64,000 nt of DNA from Linyphia triangularis. Its lineage: Eukaryota; Arthropoda; Arachnida; Araneae; Linyphiidae. The notes beneath the pieces were generated by a model. The model ran no database searches and was not told where the DNA came from. It worked only from the letters and a program-made list of their open reading frames with translations. The stretch spans positions 84,862,305 through 84,926,304 of the forward strand of contig OZ021725.1 in the NCBI GenBank assembly GCA_963978545.1, written 5' to 3'. Positions 10,856 to 21,597 of this stretch are shown one piece after another. Every line of letters starts with the position of its first letter. Positions within the stretch are counted from its first letter, which is position 1. The position numbers were made by a program, and so were the translations under genes.

Positions 10856-13080
10856 AGTTAACACGTATTATTTCGGATAGGTTACAATTATGTAAAAATA
10901 ATGTCCATATCGTAAAATTTGATATTTTTTATGTGTTTGTGGTGCCGGAGGGCAGCAGAAATATCCATCGCGGGCCAAATCCGGCCCGCGGGCAGCGTAG
11001 TGGCTGACGCTGCTATACACGATGACTGGCCTTCGCAAAGCGGGGCCTTTCATTTAGGTGTACATAATCTATACGTCAGAAGCGTAGTTGTTAGTCTATG
11101 AACTGATATACCATTTATCAACTAAATAATTTATCAATTTTGGTTTTGAGTAAAGGGAGAAAAATGGATTGTCACACAAAAAACCCTTTCAAAAATAATA
11201 CATAAGATAGCCCTTAGCTAGAATGATGGATATTTTACTATATCGTTTCATTCATCAAGCATTGATATTGGGCCAGAGCATCTGTTTCCTTTTCAATTTT
11301 GATCTACGGATTTTTTTTTTTTTTTTTTAAATAATGGTGAAACACAGTTTGGCTTACTTACTTTTCAATCAAATATCAAATCCAGATAAAAAGATACATT
11401 TCTCTTTTCACATTTGGTGAACATAGGATTTATTTTTGATTGAAATATTACGTCTATTTTTCACTACAGTTCTTAGAAATACTATTCAATATCAAGTCTA
11501 TAAAAAATGCTATTCAATCTTAAGACTAGAAAAGAATACTATTCAATCACTTGTAAAGAATGCCTTCTCAATCAAACTACTTTGCTACAATATGTTTTAT
11601 ATATTTTTCTTTAGTTTACAACTTTTGATACAAAGATAAGATTAATGGATGATCTATTTTTAGTTCTCGGGAAATTTATTTCCCCCCCCCCCCCAAGGTT
11701 TTGTTAACAAAGATAAAAAGAGTTGTCTGCAGGCGTGTCGAAAATAATAAAAAATTAGCTGTCATACTTGAATGAATTCTTCCTCTTTTACACTTTTTAT
11801 AACAAAGTTTTTTTTTTTCTCAACTTACTATTATGAAGTTTCGAAATTCACCCGATTGAGAAGTTTATATTTTATTTTAAATTTTTTTATTTTTTTTTAT
11901 AAAATTTCTTAAATTTTGTTTTAAGTCGATACTATTAACGCGAGCTCTTTGTTTTAAGCTTTAAACGTCTTGATTGTTCAAAATGCGTTTTTTGATACCC
12001 CTTTTGTAGTAGATGAAAAAAAAGAAAAGAAATGTCTTAAAAATACCCTTGAGGCTATTTTGAAATATGTATATATTTTTCCTTTGGGATAAATGAGATG
12101 CAAGATTGTTTGAGTAGTTCACTCTATTTTCTATGTGTGGGTGTATGTAAATAAGAGTTTTCTTGAGTTTATGGATGTGTTTTTTTAATTTTTAATTTTT
12201 TTTTTATTATATATAGAAGCCTACAGTCTTATTCCCATTTTGATAAAATTTTGCATAGTTCATTTTCAATTTAAGAGAAATTCCAATGGTTTCAAGAGAT
12301 TTGTAAACGTTGCCCCTAATCTCCTTTGCAACCCTTAAAGGGGTACGTTAACTTGAGATTGACTGAATCAATTTAAATCGGATTTTTGTTTTTCAATAGA
12401 AAATAAATTTCTAAATAGAAAAAATATTTTTTCTATATGTCTTTTTATACATTGTTTTATATTATCTATATGTATTTTCCACTAATCCAGATAATCTCGC
12501 AAACACTATTTCATTGTGATATTTTGTTTTTCAGATTGTGAAATTAAAAGGAGGCACGATCATAATTAGAAATCTACTGAATCAATTTTAAAAGTGTTTG
12601 TTTTTCTATAGGATTCTTTATTATAACAGATTATTTAGAACACAATTTCATTTCGATGTTTCTTAGTTAAGGTAATCAAATCAAGGAAAATGTGTTAATG
12701 CATTGACTGAACCAATTTAAACCAGAATATACTGAATAACGTTTGGCCACAGCTATTTGATTAAAAAAAAAAAACGCAGGACACTTCAGTTAGTAAATAT
12801 TACAAAATTCTTCAATTTATTCAAATAAAAAAATGGATTCTCATTCATCCAACTGGATCAAGGGAAACTTTTTAATGGAACTACTGAGTACAACACCCAG
12901 TGTATTGCGAAAGTTTTGGTTTTGAGAACAATGGTGATAAAAAAAAAAAAAAAGATTTTTCTTAATATAACAAAGTGCAAAAAATTAAACATTTTAAAAT
13001 CATTTTGAATTAAAAATAGTGGCGAAAGTAGCACTTTTTTTTTTCCGCGAAGAGTGCGGAGGAAAGTAACTTTTTCGCAC
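10856..13080. other. Unassigned AT-rich sequence
   Basis: No gene. It holds the GC-rich palindromic patch near 10955-10985, T-runs (11310-11329, 11811-11818) and a C-run (11683-11694). The weak recurrence of ACTGAATCAATTTAAA-like text near 12362, 12567 and 12703 is too degenerate to call a repeat. Confidence 0.4.
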
Positions 13081-13323
13081 TATAGTAAACTCCAACTTAA
13101 CTTGACACCACTAGACGATAGATCTTCACCGTGCTCATAGGCAGTTAATTCATTTTAGCGGAGTGAAGACATAATTCTCGCCAAACCTTATAGCCTTTTG
13201 TTATCTACAGGGTTGTGGTTTGACGAACATTATACTTTCACGCCGCCAAAATGGATTAAATACCTATGAGCACTGTGACGATCTACCGTTTAGTGATGTC
13301 AAGTTAAGTTGAAGTTTAGTATA
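13081..13323. mobile_element. 243-bp MITE, copy 1
   Basis: The terminal inverted repeats are about 45 bp: TATAGTAAACTCCAACTTAA at the left and, inverted, GTTAAGTTGAAGTTTAGTAT at the right. TA at both ends suggests a TA target, as for Tc1/mariner-type elements. A second copy of the same length lies at 49688-49931, differing at scattered positions. It is non-coding. Confidence 0.85.
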
Positions 13324-14403
13324 GCACACTGAACTTGTTATTAAATATTTATCTAGATTTTTTGTTGTTGTTTTTGTTTTTTTGGAAAATATATATCTTA
13401 AAATATTAATCCTAAAAATATTCCAGTAATTTTTTTTATTTATTTTATACTACGTAATAACAACTTATACAAAAGTCACCATGCTTAACATTGCAGTACC
13501 CGACACATCTACGAAAAATGAATATATGATGTATTTTGTGTTTATGTACAATTTTTAAAATTGCAATTTTACTATCAAAATTAAATTTTATTTAAACACT
13601 TCAAACATTTTAACTTTATTTTCAAAAATTATTTAGAGTTTTGTAGATAAGTTTTAAACTTCTAACTTAATAGCATGTACTACTGGAGCATTTTGAAGCA
13701 TGATCAAAAGGAAAAATTACAATTTTGCGAAAAGTTCAATTTTATGATATATTTGCAAATTTAAATAGAAAATGTGCTCTTGCAATGATTGAAAAATATC
13801 GTGGTAGAAAAATAAAGATTTAGAAAATTATGTGAAATATATACGTTATTGTCTGCTGGGTTAAAGTAAACAAAGTGTAATTTTAAAAGAAGTTCTCTTA
13901 TATTTTAATTTCATTGTGTCTGTTAAATTGATGAAGTAGATCCAGATTATTTAAAAACACATTTATCAGATTAAATAGACTAAAAGTTACCAATTCAGGA
14001 ATACGTTCTAAATCAGAGCGCTGAAATTAGGCCCCGAGAAAAGCGAGGATTTTTAAAGTTTCTAAAATGGCATTTCACCGTTTTAACACAATGATATGCA
14101 GTGTTTGCACAGTTATTTTTTATAATTAGTAAATATATAACTACTTTCAAAACTACCTTTTTTTTCCCTTCAAAATTGCTGCTCACAACTATTATACTGA
14201 AATTGTTACTGTCAAATTTAAAATTTAAGAATTTTCACAATTAAAAAAAATTATAAAGTTTATGTTATTTTGGACCACGTCAAAAAATTCTGCACCTTTA
14301 TAATAATTCAAATAAACAATGCAGTAAAAAAATTTTGAGTCAGGAGCATTTAAAAAAAAATTTAGTTTATATTTGTTAAGAACAAAAAAGTGCAAAAATA
14401 TAT
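13324..14403. other. Unassigned AT-rich sequence
   Basis: I see no gene or clear repeat. Confidence 0.4.
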
Positions 14404-14617
14404 TTATCTAATATTTTCTGCATTAATTAGGAATATCCTATACGCAATGGTTAAATATCCCCAGAGTAATTTTAAAAGAAAAAAGACAATTACTCTGTAA
14501 TTGCTTAGACAAAAGTAATTGTATACATATTTTCTGCATTAATAATGAATATCCCATACTCAACGACTGAATGTCCCCAGAGTAATTTTAAAAGAAAAAA
14601 AATACAATTATGCACCG
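14404..14617. repeat. Tandem duplication of about 97 bp
   Basis: ATATTTTCTGCATTAAT...CCCCAGAGTAATTTTAAAAG occurs at 14404-14502 and again at 14521-14617 with scattered differences. It is non-coding. Confidence 0.75.
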
Positions 14618-14639
14618 TGGTATAAAAAGGTACCTAACA

Positions 14640-15107
14640 GTTCACTTCGAATAAAAAACTTATTAACAATATCCGTCTATCTTTCCCCCATCCCCTTTCC
14701 CTCCTCCTTCCGGAAGCCTCCTTCGTCTCGTAAAAGAAGTTATAAACGAGAAACGAGTCAAATGTCAAGTTCGGAAGTCAAAAAAGTCAATTTACCAAAC
14801 TGATCCCCCTTCACCGGCGCCTTATTTAATTTGTCCCCCACTCGCTAACAACACACACTCTGGAGGTTGGTAACACAAATGCTCATTTAAATGGAAATGG
14901 AAGTTGGACAGTGGGGGAGTGGCGGATGCGTTGTATCCTTGTGCCTTATGAACAACATTACAGAAGTGATTTCGCTGCGCAGTCGGGTGCCGTTAGTTTT
15001 TGTTGTATTCGAAAATAAGCGATGGACTTGTAAGTCGTGTTTTCTGGAGATTATGTTGCTGGGAAAAGGTGGTGATTTTTGTTGCAATCGGAGGGACTGT
15101 TGATTTA
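14640..15107. other. GC-richer unassigned block
   Basis: It is clearly less AT-rich than its surroundings, with pyrimidine-rich stretches near 14680-14735. Open frames of 70-85 codons overlap on both strands around 14887-15144, which is what balanced base composition alone would give. I recognise no protein. It could be a decayed element or an unrecognised host exon. Confidence 0.3.
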
Positions 15108-15330
15108 TTGGTCCGAGAGGCGACTGTAAGTTTAGATACCCCATCGAACACCATTCTGAATTTTTTAATAGAATGTAAAGAAATGTTAGTAGATTATGAA
15201 TTCACTGGTCTGGAGGGGCAAAAATGACCGAAACTATTCAAAAATCGACTTTTAATGAGTTGAACTAAATCCGTCAATACGTCATAACTTGCCAAGTAAT
15301 GAACATTCTTTTTTATATGGCCTTTTTATA
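15108..15330. repeat. Half copy of fold-back family C
   Basis: It matches the left arm of the element at 25331-25985. Shared text includes GAGAGGCGACTG, CCCATCGAACA, TTCTGAATTTTTTA, CACTGGTCTG, AAAAATCGACTTTTAA and CATAACTTGCCA. The right arm is absent. It is non-coding. Confidence 0.7.
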
Positions 15331-15340
15331 AAACCGCTGC

Positions 15341-15932
15341 AATCAAATTAATAAAACCTTGAAGAAATTTTAAGTAATTCCTTGGAGACTTATCGGTATG
15401 AAGATTGTTTTAAAACTTTAAATATAATTATTTTATAGGATTTTATTCCCTAGTGAGGTTTTAAACTCAATTTTTATTTCAATTGGGAATTTGACTCAAT
15501 GAGGAAGAGTGCAGACGATATTCTTTGTACTGTGCAAATGAATGAGTCTTTTGTTCTTAGTGGTCAAACACTATGAAAATTTGATCTGAGCTCAATGCAA
15601 CTGCATATAGAAATTGACAATGCATATAAAGGATTTATACTAAAAACTTTGTTTTTATGTGTTATAATTATTATTGCTTTAGTCAAGTTATTTAGTTCAT
15701 CTAAAATGATAAAGGAAGAATATGCGACTAACCATATTTCTGTTTATAAAATAGTTCTTTCTAAAAATAAAAATTTAAGAATACCGCTAAAATCAAATTA
15801 ATAAAACCTCGAAGAAATTTTAAGTAATTCCTTGGAGACTTATCGGTATGAAGATTGTTTTAAAACTTTAAATAGAGTTATTTTATAGGATTTTATTCCC
15901 TAGTGAGGTTTTAAACTCAATTTTTATTTCAA
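15341..15932. repeat. Direct repeats of 142 bp flanking about 310 bp
   Basis: 15341-15482 and 15791-15932 are the same sequence with only about three differences. Between them is unique AT-rich DNA. A 68-codon open frame (15595-15801) with one hydrophobic segment runs from the spacer into the second repeat; I recognise nothing in it. Possible readings are a recent local duplication or a small LTR-like unit. No TG...CA ends are visible. Confidence 0.7.
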
Positions 15933-16296
15933 AAGCTTTTACAGTTAAATCTTTTAGTTACTTCCACATTCCCCGAAAAAAATTAAATAGAATTAGTGTG
16001 CGTTAGAGAATGCAATAGAAAAAGGACCTCACAGACTTTTCTTACATTATATTTTTTGTGTTTATTTTTCACATTTTGATTTAACTGTTTCAGATTTCCA
16101 TTTATAATTTATTCTATTTTTCGATAAGCAAATGTTGAATCTGACTTTTAAAATTATAGCAATAAAGGTACAATTTCTCAAACGATCCAACGGATTGTAA
16201 GTAGATGTGTTATTTGATATTGTCGAAGATAATGTGTTGTACATATTACACATTGCTTTGAAAATAGTTTAATCAATAATTTTTCTACTTTTTATG
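15933..16296. other. Unassigned AT-rich sequence
   Basis: No gene. A 63-codon minus-strand frame (16062-16253) carries no motif. Confidence 0.4.
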
Positions 16297-17675
16297 TACA
16301 CTCACTTCCAAAAGTTAAGCTCGGAGCTGTAAAATGCGACAAAAAGGACAAGTACCGCTTTGATTGACACGAAATGCTGCAAGTATGTAGCTCTATGCTT
16401 ATTCATGAAACAAAACAAAGAATTACAGCGATAAAAAAAAAATATCGAATTTTCATAAATTATAAGATGACGTCATATATGCGTCATTAACAAAATGAAG
16501 TTTCAATTCAAAACAAGCAACAAAACCCGACTTTAAATGGGTATGTGAACACTACTCACTTACATACAAAGGGTACAGCGTGTGATCATGCTTGTTACGG
16601 GGTGATTAACTACCGCTGAGTTCAGTAATAGCTTTTCCTCCTGTAGGGCAGTTTCTAAATCTCCGAGAGTGGCTGGAGGTGGGAAACGTCTACAAGTCTA
16701 TACACAAAACGGCCGAGGGCATCCTAAAGATTTTTAATTGGATAAATGCCCGGCGAGTAAGCCGGCCACTCCATACGCGCAATCCCCTCACTCCCCAGAC
16801 AGTAGTCAACGCGATGGCAGCTTTATGGGAATGCGCATTATTGTTCATTAAAACGAAAGAAGGACCAACTGCAGCAGCGAACAGTTTCACAATGGGGTCT
16901 AAGACTTAATCTCGATACCGTACAGCCGTTACAGAACCTCGCCTGAAGATGTGCAGATCGGCGCGATATTCCAATGAAATCCCTGCCCAGACCATGACAC
17001 CACGGAATGCGTGATGTTCGCTGATGTTCTAGGGCCAATTGTGTGTGCCTTGTTCCCTTCAGACCCTAACACACTTATCATCGGGTTGTAGGGCAAATCT
17101 GGACTCATCTGTGAACATAAAGTCGGCCCATTCAGACACAGTTCGATTCACATGCTGGCTACACCACTTTTATCGTGCCCCTTTGGATTGGAAGGATAAA
17201 GGAACACAGACTCGTGGTATCCGATCGTACAGACCATTCACGTGTAGTCTTCGAAAAACAGTAGTGGCAGATATCGAATTACCAATTGCCGCTACAACCG
17301 TAGATGTCACACGTGTGGAGGACGATCTTCGATTCCGCTTGGCTACAGCAGCACTATATTGATCTTCCGCGGGGGTCGTAACCCTTTACGACCCGCTACA
17401 GGTCTTCGGACAATAGGGTATTTGACAAATTTTCAAAATATGTTTTAAATAAAAGGTATGCACAAAATAAAAGACACGTATTTTTTCTTTTTTCAAAATA
17501 ATGCTGCAAAACGCTAAAAATTGTATTTTAAAATGCAAGTAGAAGCCCCGCCCCTAAAACGCTGCTCAAAAACCCATCTGTCTGTGTGACGTCAACCTTG
17601 CATAAACAGCATTGCAATCGCGAGTGAGTTTACGAGTGAGAGAAAAGTGTTTTTCTTTTGATTTCGTTCCAAGAA

Positions 17676-17878
17676 ATGTTTCACCGGTATCGGTATTATG
17701 CAGTAATTCACTGTACAAGTAATTCAATTAAAACTCCAGAAAAGTTTTTTACTCATGTGCCCAGTCAAGCAGACATACAAAAAAAGTGGTTAAATCTTGC
17801 AAGAAGAGAATCAACTTAGTTTTCACCACAGACTACGATTCACTTCTGTGAAGATCATTTTGATGCAAGTAATACTTT
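17676..17878 (+). pseudogene. THAP zinc-finger fragment
   Basis: Starting at ATG 17676, the frame reads MFHRYRYYAVIHCTSNS, then FFTHVPSQADIQKKWLNLAR and, after one stop, TTIHFCEDHFDA. This follows the THAP pattern C-x-x-C ... F-x-x-P ... W ... C-x-x-H-F. The first Cys of the C2CH set is missing (a Tyr stands near its place) and an in-frame TAG follows RREST. THAP domains bind DNA, and in P elements they recognise the transposon ends. The position just inside the left terminal repeat fits that role. Alone it is a dead remnant. Confidence 0.75.
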
Positions 17879-18044
17879 ATCTAAATCTTTTAAATGTTTT
17901 AACTACACAATATTAAGTTTATGTACTGATGCACTATTAAAATATTTTTTTTTTTTAATTTTTTTTTGGTAAATTTGAAACTAAAATATTTGTTTTGTTT
18001 ACATGAATTGTTTTGACAAAAACCTTTATTGTCTGTCATATTAA

Positions 18045-18629
18045 CCTTTAATTACTGTATGCGGTCTGACAGACCGCGAGTCATTTTTTGTAGAATGCTT
18101 CCAACCGACTAAAATATTTAATCTTTGACTTTAAATTAATTTTTCCAATTCTTTGTTACTGAAATTTTAAATTGATCTTCACCAAATTTTTTGGAGCAGT
18201 ATGAACTACGTGTTACCCTTGCGCCAAAAAAGATCAAACCACCCAATCACAGCAGTTAACCCTATATTTACTGAATTTTTTAAAAGTTGTACTGACTCTT
18301 TTAAATACTTAATGTTTCCAAAAAGAAGCTTCTAGACCGCGAGGTTGCGGGTTCGAGTCCCGTGTTTGGAATGGGTGTTTGTAAATGTATGTTGGCTTAT
18401 CTAATGACGAATGTTTAGGCGCATTATAGCCCTCGTGTTGCTGACGGCGCCAGATAATCTGAATTCAACCAACCAACCAACCAACCAAATAGAAGCAATC
18501 TTGTGCTGTCATTTAATAGGTGAAGAACAAACTTCATAGAAATGGACTTCAAAGCATTTAAATCAGTACAGTACCATGAGAAATGCAGTACAATGACTGG
18601 ACTTATAAGTACCGTCAATAGATAAAGGG
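18045..18629. mobile_element. piggyBac-like non-autonomous element (TTAA target)
   Basis: It is flanked by TTAA at 18041-18044 and 18630-18633. The ends are imperfect inverted repeats, CCTTTAATTACTGTATGCGG at the left and, read inverted, CCCTTTATCTATTGACGG at the right. The inner palindrome GCGGTCTGACAGACCGC near the left end is typical of such elements. There is no transposase. A SINE has inserted in it. Confidence 0.65.
18327..18487 (+). mobile_element. tRNA-derived SINE family 1, 5'-truncated
   Basis: It matches the copy at 44054-44241 from GCTTCTAGACCG onward. It keeps a good B box (GGGTTCGAGTCCCG near 18349) but has lost the A box. It shares the body text GTAAATGTATGTTGGCTT and CCCTCGTGTTGCTGACGG and ends in (CCAA)n at 18466-18487. 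Confidence 0.8.
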
Positions 18630-20111
18630 TTAAAGGATTTTGTTTATGACAATCTTGTGTTTCTATTCACCTCAATGCATTATTACTTGTCTTTTTCACC
18701 TTTTTGTCTTTTTTAAATAATATCACCTTTAAATTATAACGAGTGTTCCGTTTCATCCCTTTCTGCTGGGTGAATCGGAACAACATGAAAAAAATCAAAA
18801 TAAATGCTAGTCACGTTTTTTCCAACATTTTTGGGCTTGATCATTATAGAAGAAGGTAAGACCCACGTTCCTAAGTCAAAAATATGTTCGTTAACGATAT
18901 TATTACACTCTATTTTTACTTTGAAAGTTGAAAATTGTTCCTTTTCACTCCGTTTTATTTTAACAGTACTCAGCGGATTATATTAATTGCTATTTTTTTT
19001 TTTATCCTAATGTTTTTATGATTATTATAACTGTAAAAGTGTTGTTGTTGCTTTTCTAATTATAAGAACTGTGAGAATCGTTGATACTTACACAAATGTT
19101 TTTACATTTCTAAACTCTGCAGAATAAAATTCTGAGTTTGGCTTGAAAAAGAACCCCACAATCAAAGCATCTATTTTGGGTTAATTCGAAATGTGTGCCT
19201 TCACAAAACCATCTTCCAATGTTCCAATAACACTTCTTAAATAAATATTTCCTAAAAGTTACCTTCAATGGTCATAATTAATCATAAAGTAGGAAGAAAG
19301 ACGAATCAAGCTTAAAAATAAACGTATGAAGTTGTTTGTTCACAAACTTCCACTACACAATATTGACGTCACATTCTGGGAGGAGCTTAAGCGATTGTCT
19401 CTGGTCACATGACGAAGCGCTCAGAAAACCATTTTTTAGAATTCGATTTATAAAAATTTGAGCAATTATTTCGAGTGGAAAATGCTTGCGTTATTATTAC
19501 TTCGTTAAATACTATGTATATGCTGCATTTGGTAATTATTTGTTGATGGTGTCAAATACCCTATTGTTTGACTGGTTTAGAATTTTTTCTATTATCGTGA
19601 AATAACGGAATGATGAACGCCAAAGAAAAGAGCATCATCTGTGATAGACTGTCCTGCTTCAATGCATCCGACACCCACCAATGCTCAGAATCTTCCATTC
19701 GTCTTCAGGAAGGCATAGAAACACGTCTAGCTTGAAAAAATTCGTACGAATGTTCTATACACCTTTCATCAACACTTACATGCAACACCTGTAACCTTTC
19801 ACAATGCCAGCTTCTTATACGACTGCCTGTTTTGCATATTTCTCGACGCGAAACCGTGATTGGCTGTTACCTAAATTATTTGCATACTTCATTCTACCTT
19901 TTTAGCAAATTTCAGCTAAGATTGGCTTGCGGAAATCAACATTTTCCTCCTTGTGATTAGGTTTTGGAAGTAAGTGTATTTATATATTGATGATTGTAGA
20001 ACAGAAGACAGTATACAATGAAATGTTTAGAATACTTTCAAAGAATATAAAAGTTCCGATTGAAATAACTAAATATCGATTCCCGTAAGGACCATTTCCT
20101 ATACTAGATAT

Positions 20112-20324
20112 TGTTGCGCTCTAAGATCAGACGGCGATGACGTCACCGCACATAGTATAATTGTTTGCGCATAATATAATCGTTTGCTGTTTTACTGTGT
20201 GAATGTATTTGGCAACAGAGTTAAAAAACGGAAACTTCTGTGTTCTATAAAAATTGTTAATAAAAAGGTTGTGGCTGTTCATTCTCTGTGAAATATTCAT
20301 CGTTTAAGGTATTAATACGCAACA
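20112..20324 (+). repeat. BEL 5' LTR, 213 bp
   Basis: It begins TGTTGCGCTC and ends TACGCAACA. It differs from the 3' LTR by five substitutions and one single-base indel, about 97% identity by hand count. It holds a TGACGTCA site near 20139 (a perfect CRE/ATF-type palindrome), TCTATAAAAA near 20243 as a probable TATA box and AATAAA near 20259. Confidence 0.95.
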
Positions 20325-20326
20325 TT

Positions 20327-20345
20327 CTGGTGCCGAAAATACTCG
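20327..20345 (+). promoter_or_regulatory. Putative primer-binding site
   Basis: TGGTGCCGAAAATACTCG starts three bases after the 5' LTR. The initial TGG pairs with the CCA end of a tRNA primer. I cannot say which tRNA. Confidence 0.6.
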
Positions 20346-20400
20346 GGTAAGTCATACTAAACTTGTTTAAGTTAAACTTTCGTCACAAACCCGAATTACG

Positions 20401-21597
20401 ATGTCAACCGTTGCAGAAAAACTTGGTTTACTTAAAAGAAATCGAACAACACTTCGCACCGCTGTTACGAAACTATCAACGAAACTGAATGATCCTGCTA
20501 GTATACATACTGATAGAGAGTACAACATTGCACGTTTACAAGACAAAATTAAAGAATTAATTTTAGCGGATGATGAAGTCCATAACCTTTTAAACGATGA
20601 GGAATATAATGAAGGTATAGTAGAATGCGAAAAATACACAGAAAATGCTCATTGGGTGTTATTTAATTCTAAACAGAAAGTTAGTACGAACACGAATTTT
20701 ACCTCAGGAATATCTCCAATAGCTGACAATATAAATTACACTCCTCCGTCTCCAAACGTTACAGTAAAGTTGCCCACAGTAAAAATAAATACGTTTTGTG
20801 GCGAAATTGAAGAATTTCACAGTTTTTGGGAGCGGTTTGAAAATTGTATTGACAAAAATGAAGGTTTATCGCTGATTGACAAACACGTTTTTTTACGGGG
20901 ATATTTAGATGGAGAGGCAAAGCGACTGGTTGATGGAATTAATATAACTGCAGATACATATACAACAACAAAAGATATTTTGATATCGAAATACGGCAAT
21001 AAGGATAAAATAATACAAACTCATCTCGATAATTTAGAAAACCTAACTCCTATCAAAGATCCATCTCCATCAGCATTAAACGAGTTATTTATAGATTGTA
21101 ACAGACGATTACAAGCGTTGAATGCCTTAGGTGAAGAAACACAATCATACGGGAGAATTTTGGCTCCAAAAATACTTCGTGCCTTTCCACATGATATTTG
21201 TCGTAACTGGGTTGTATGCGCTAAACGTGAAAACTTGGCTCAAGGCGACCTTACGAAAATGATGTCCTTTTTATCCGAAGAAGTGGAAGGAGCTCTGACT
21301 ACTTTGAGAATAAAAGGTGATACAGCTACATTAGCGTTTACTCCAACTACTGCCTTCAACGTCAACACGAAACTTACTACTGGACCAAAAAAGAAGAATT
21401 ATACCCCTTTTTGCGCCTTTTGCGAATCTTCAGGCCATTGGGCTCAGAAATGTGAGATTATAACTGACTATGACACTCGCATACAAAAACTAAAAAGCTC
21501 GAACCGTTGCTTTTTGTGTACTAATCGGGGACACAGAATTTCAAATTGTCCTCGTAAAGACACTGCTCGTTGCACAAAATGCAAGAAAAAAACATAA
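20401..21597 (+). CDS. BEL/Pao gag polyprotein, 398 residues
   Basis: This is the longest-but-one intact frame in the window. It starts at the first ATG after the primer site, 77 bases into the internal region. The N-terminal half is helical-looking capsid/matrix sequence, with VKLPTVKINTFCGEIEEFHS and FWERFENCID near residues 120-150, a stretch conserved among BEL/Pao Gag proteins. Two CCHC zinc knuckles near the C-terminus, CAFCESSGHWAQKC (residues about 340-353) and CFLCTNRGHRISNC (about 367-380), bind nucleic acid in the nucleocapsid part. BEL elements normally make Gag-Pol as one frame. Here a stop at 21595-21597 follows an A-run (21584-21590), and the frame shifts by one base into pol. 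I read the extra A as a mutation of this copy, not programmed frameshifting, but that is not proven. No function for the host is expected. Confidence 0.93.
   Translation: MSTVAEKLGLLKRNRTTLRTAVTKLSTKLNDPASIHTDREYNIARLQDKIKELILADDEVHNLLNDEEYNEGIVECEKYTENAHWVLFNSKQKVSTNTNFTSGISPIADNINYTPPSPNVTVKLPTVKINTFCGEIEEFHSFWERFENCIDKNEGLSLIDKHVFLRGYLDGEAKRLVDGINITADTYTTTKDILISKYGNKDKIIQTHLDNLENLTPIKDPSPSALNELFIDCNRRLQALNALGEETQSYGRILAPKILRAFPHDICRNWVVCAKRENLAQGDLTKMMSFLSEEVEGALTTLRIKGDTATLAFTPTTAFNVNTKLTTGPKKKNYTPFCAFCESSGHWAQKCEIITDYDTRIQKLKSSNRCFLCTNRGHRISNCPRKDTARCTKCKKKT

Larger units (their letters stand above)
17410..19568 (+). mobile_element. THAP-domain (P-element-like) transposon nested in Tc1
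   Basis: It has perfect 18-bp terminal inverted repeats, ACAATAGGGTATTTGACA at 17410-17427 and its complement at 19551-19568. The left part encodes a degenerate THAP zinc finger (17676-17878), the DNA-binding domain of P-element transposases. No RNase H-like catalytic part is recognisable further in. Two younger insertions sit inside (18045-18629, with 18327-18487 within that). I could not match an 8-bp target duplication, so the flanks have diverged or the ends are slightly misplaced. Confidence 0.75.
16640..19695 (-). pseudogene. Tc1-like transposase, interrupted and decayed
   Basis: The N-terminal helix-turn-helix lies at about 19570-19690. It has EAGQSITDDALFFGV and HHSVISR, the typical EAGQ...GVS-x-S-x-ISR pattern. 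The gene stops at the nested element (19568) and resumes near 17409 with RRPVAGR and the start of the DDE domain. Visible DDE landmarks are FTDESRF near 17095-17120, MVWAGIS near 16975-16995, VLMNNNAHSHKA near 16835-16865 and WPAYSPG near 16755-16775. Two of the three acidic positions are damaged: the usual DN of DN-x-x-PH reads NN, and the last Asp of the SPD motif reads SPG. There are several in-frame stops and frameshifts, so this copy cannot make an active enzyme even without the insertion. Family assignment is secure; subfamily is not. Confidence 0.85.
16299..19976 (-). mobile_element. Tc1-like transposon split by a nested element
   Basis: The ends are CACTCACTTCCAAAA at the left and, inverted, TTTTGGAAGTAAGTG at the right, one mismatch apart. 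Each is flanked by TA (16297-16298 and 19977-19978), the Tc1/mariner target. Removing the nested 17410-19568 element leaves about 1.5 kb, the usual size of a Tc1-like element. The transposase remnant is on the minus strand on both sides of the insertion. Confidence 0.85.

Noticed and set aside
12340..12730. Repeated ACTGAATCAATTTAAA-like words
   Set aside because: There are only three loose matches in AT-rich DNA, which could be chance.
20367..20639. 90-codon minus-strand frame opposite gag
   Set aside because: It is a shadow of the gag reading frame.
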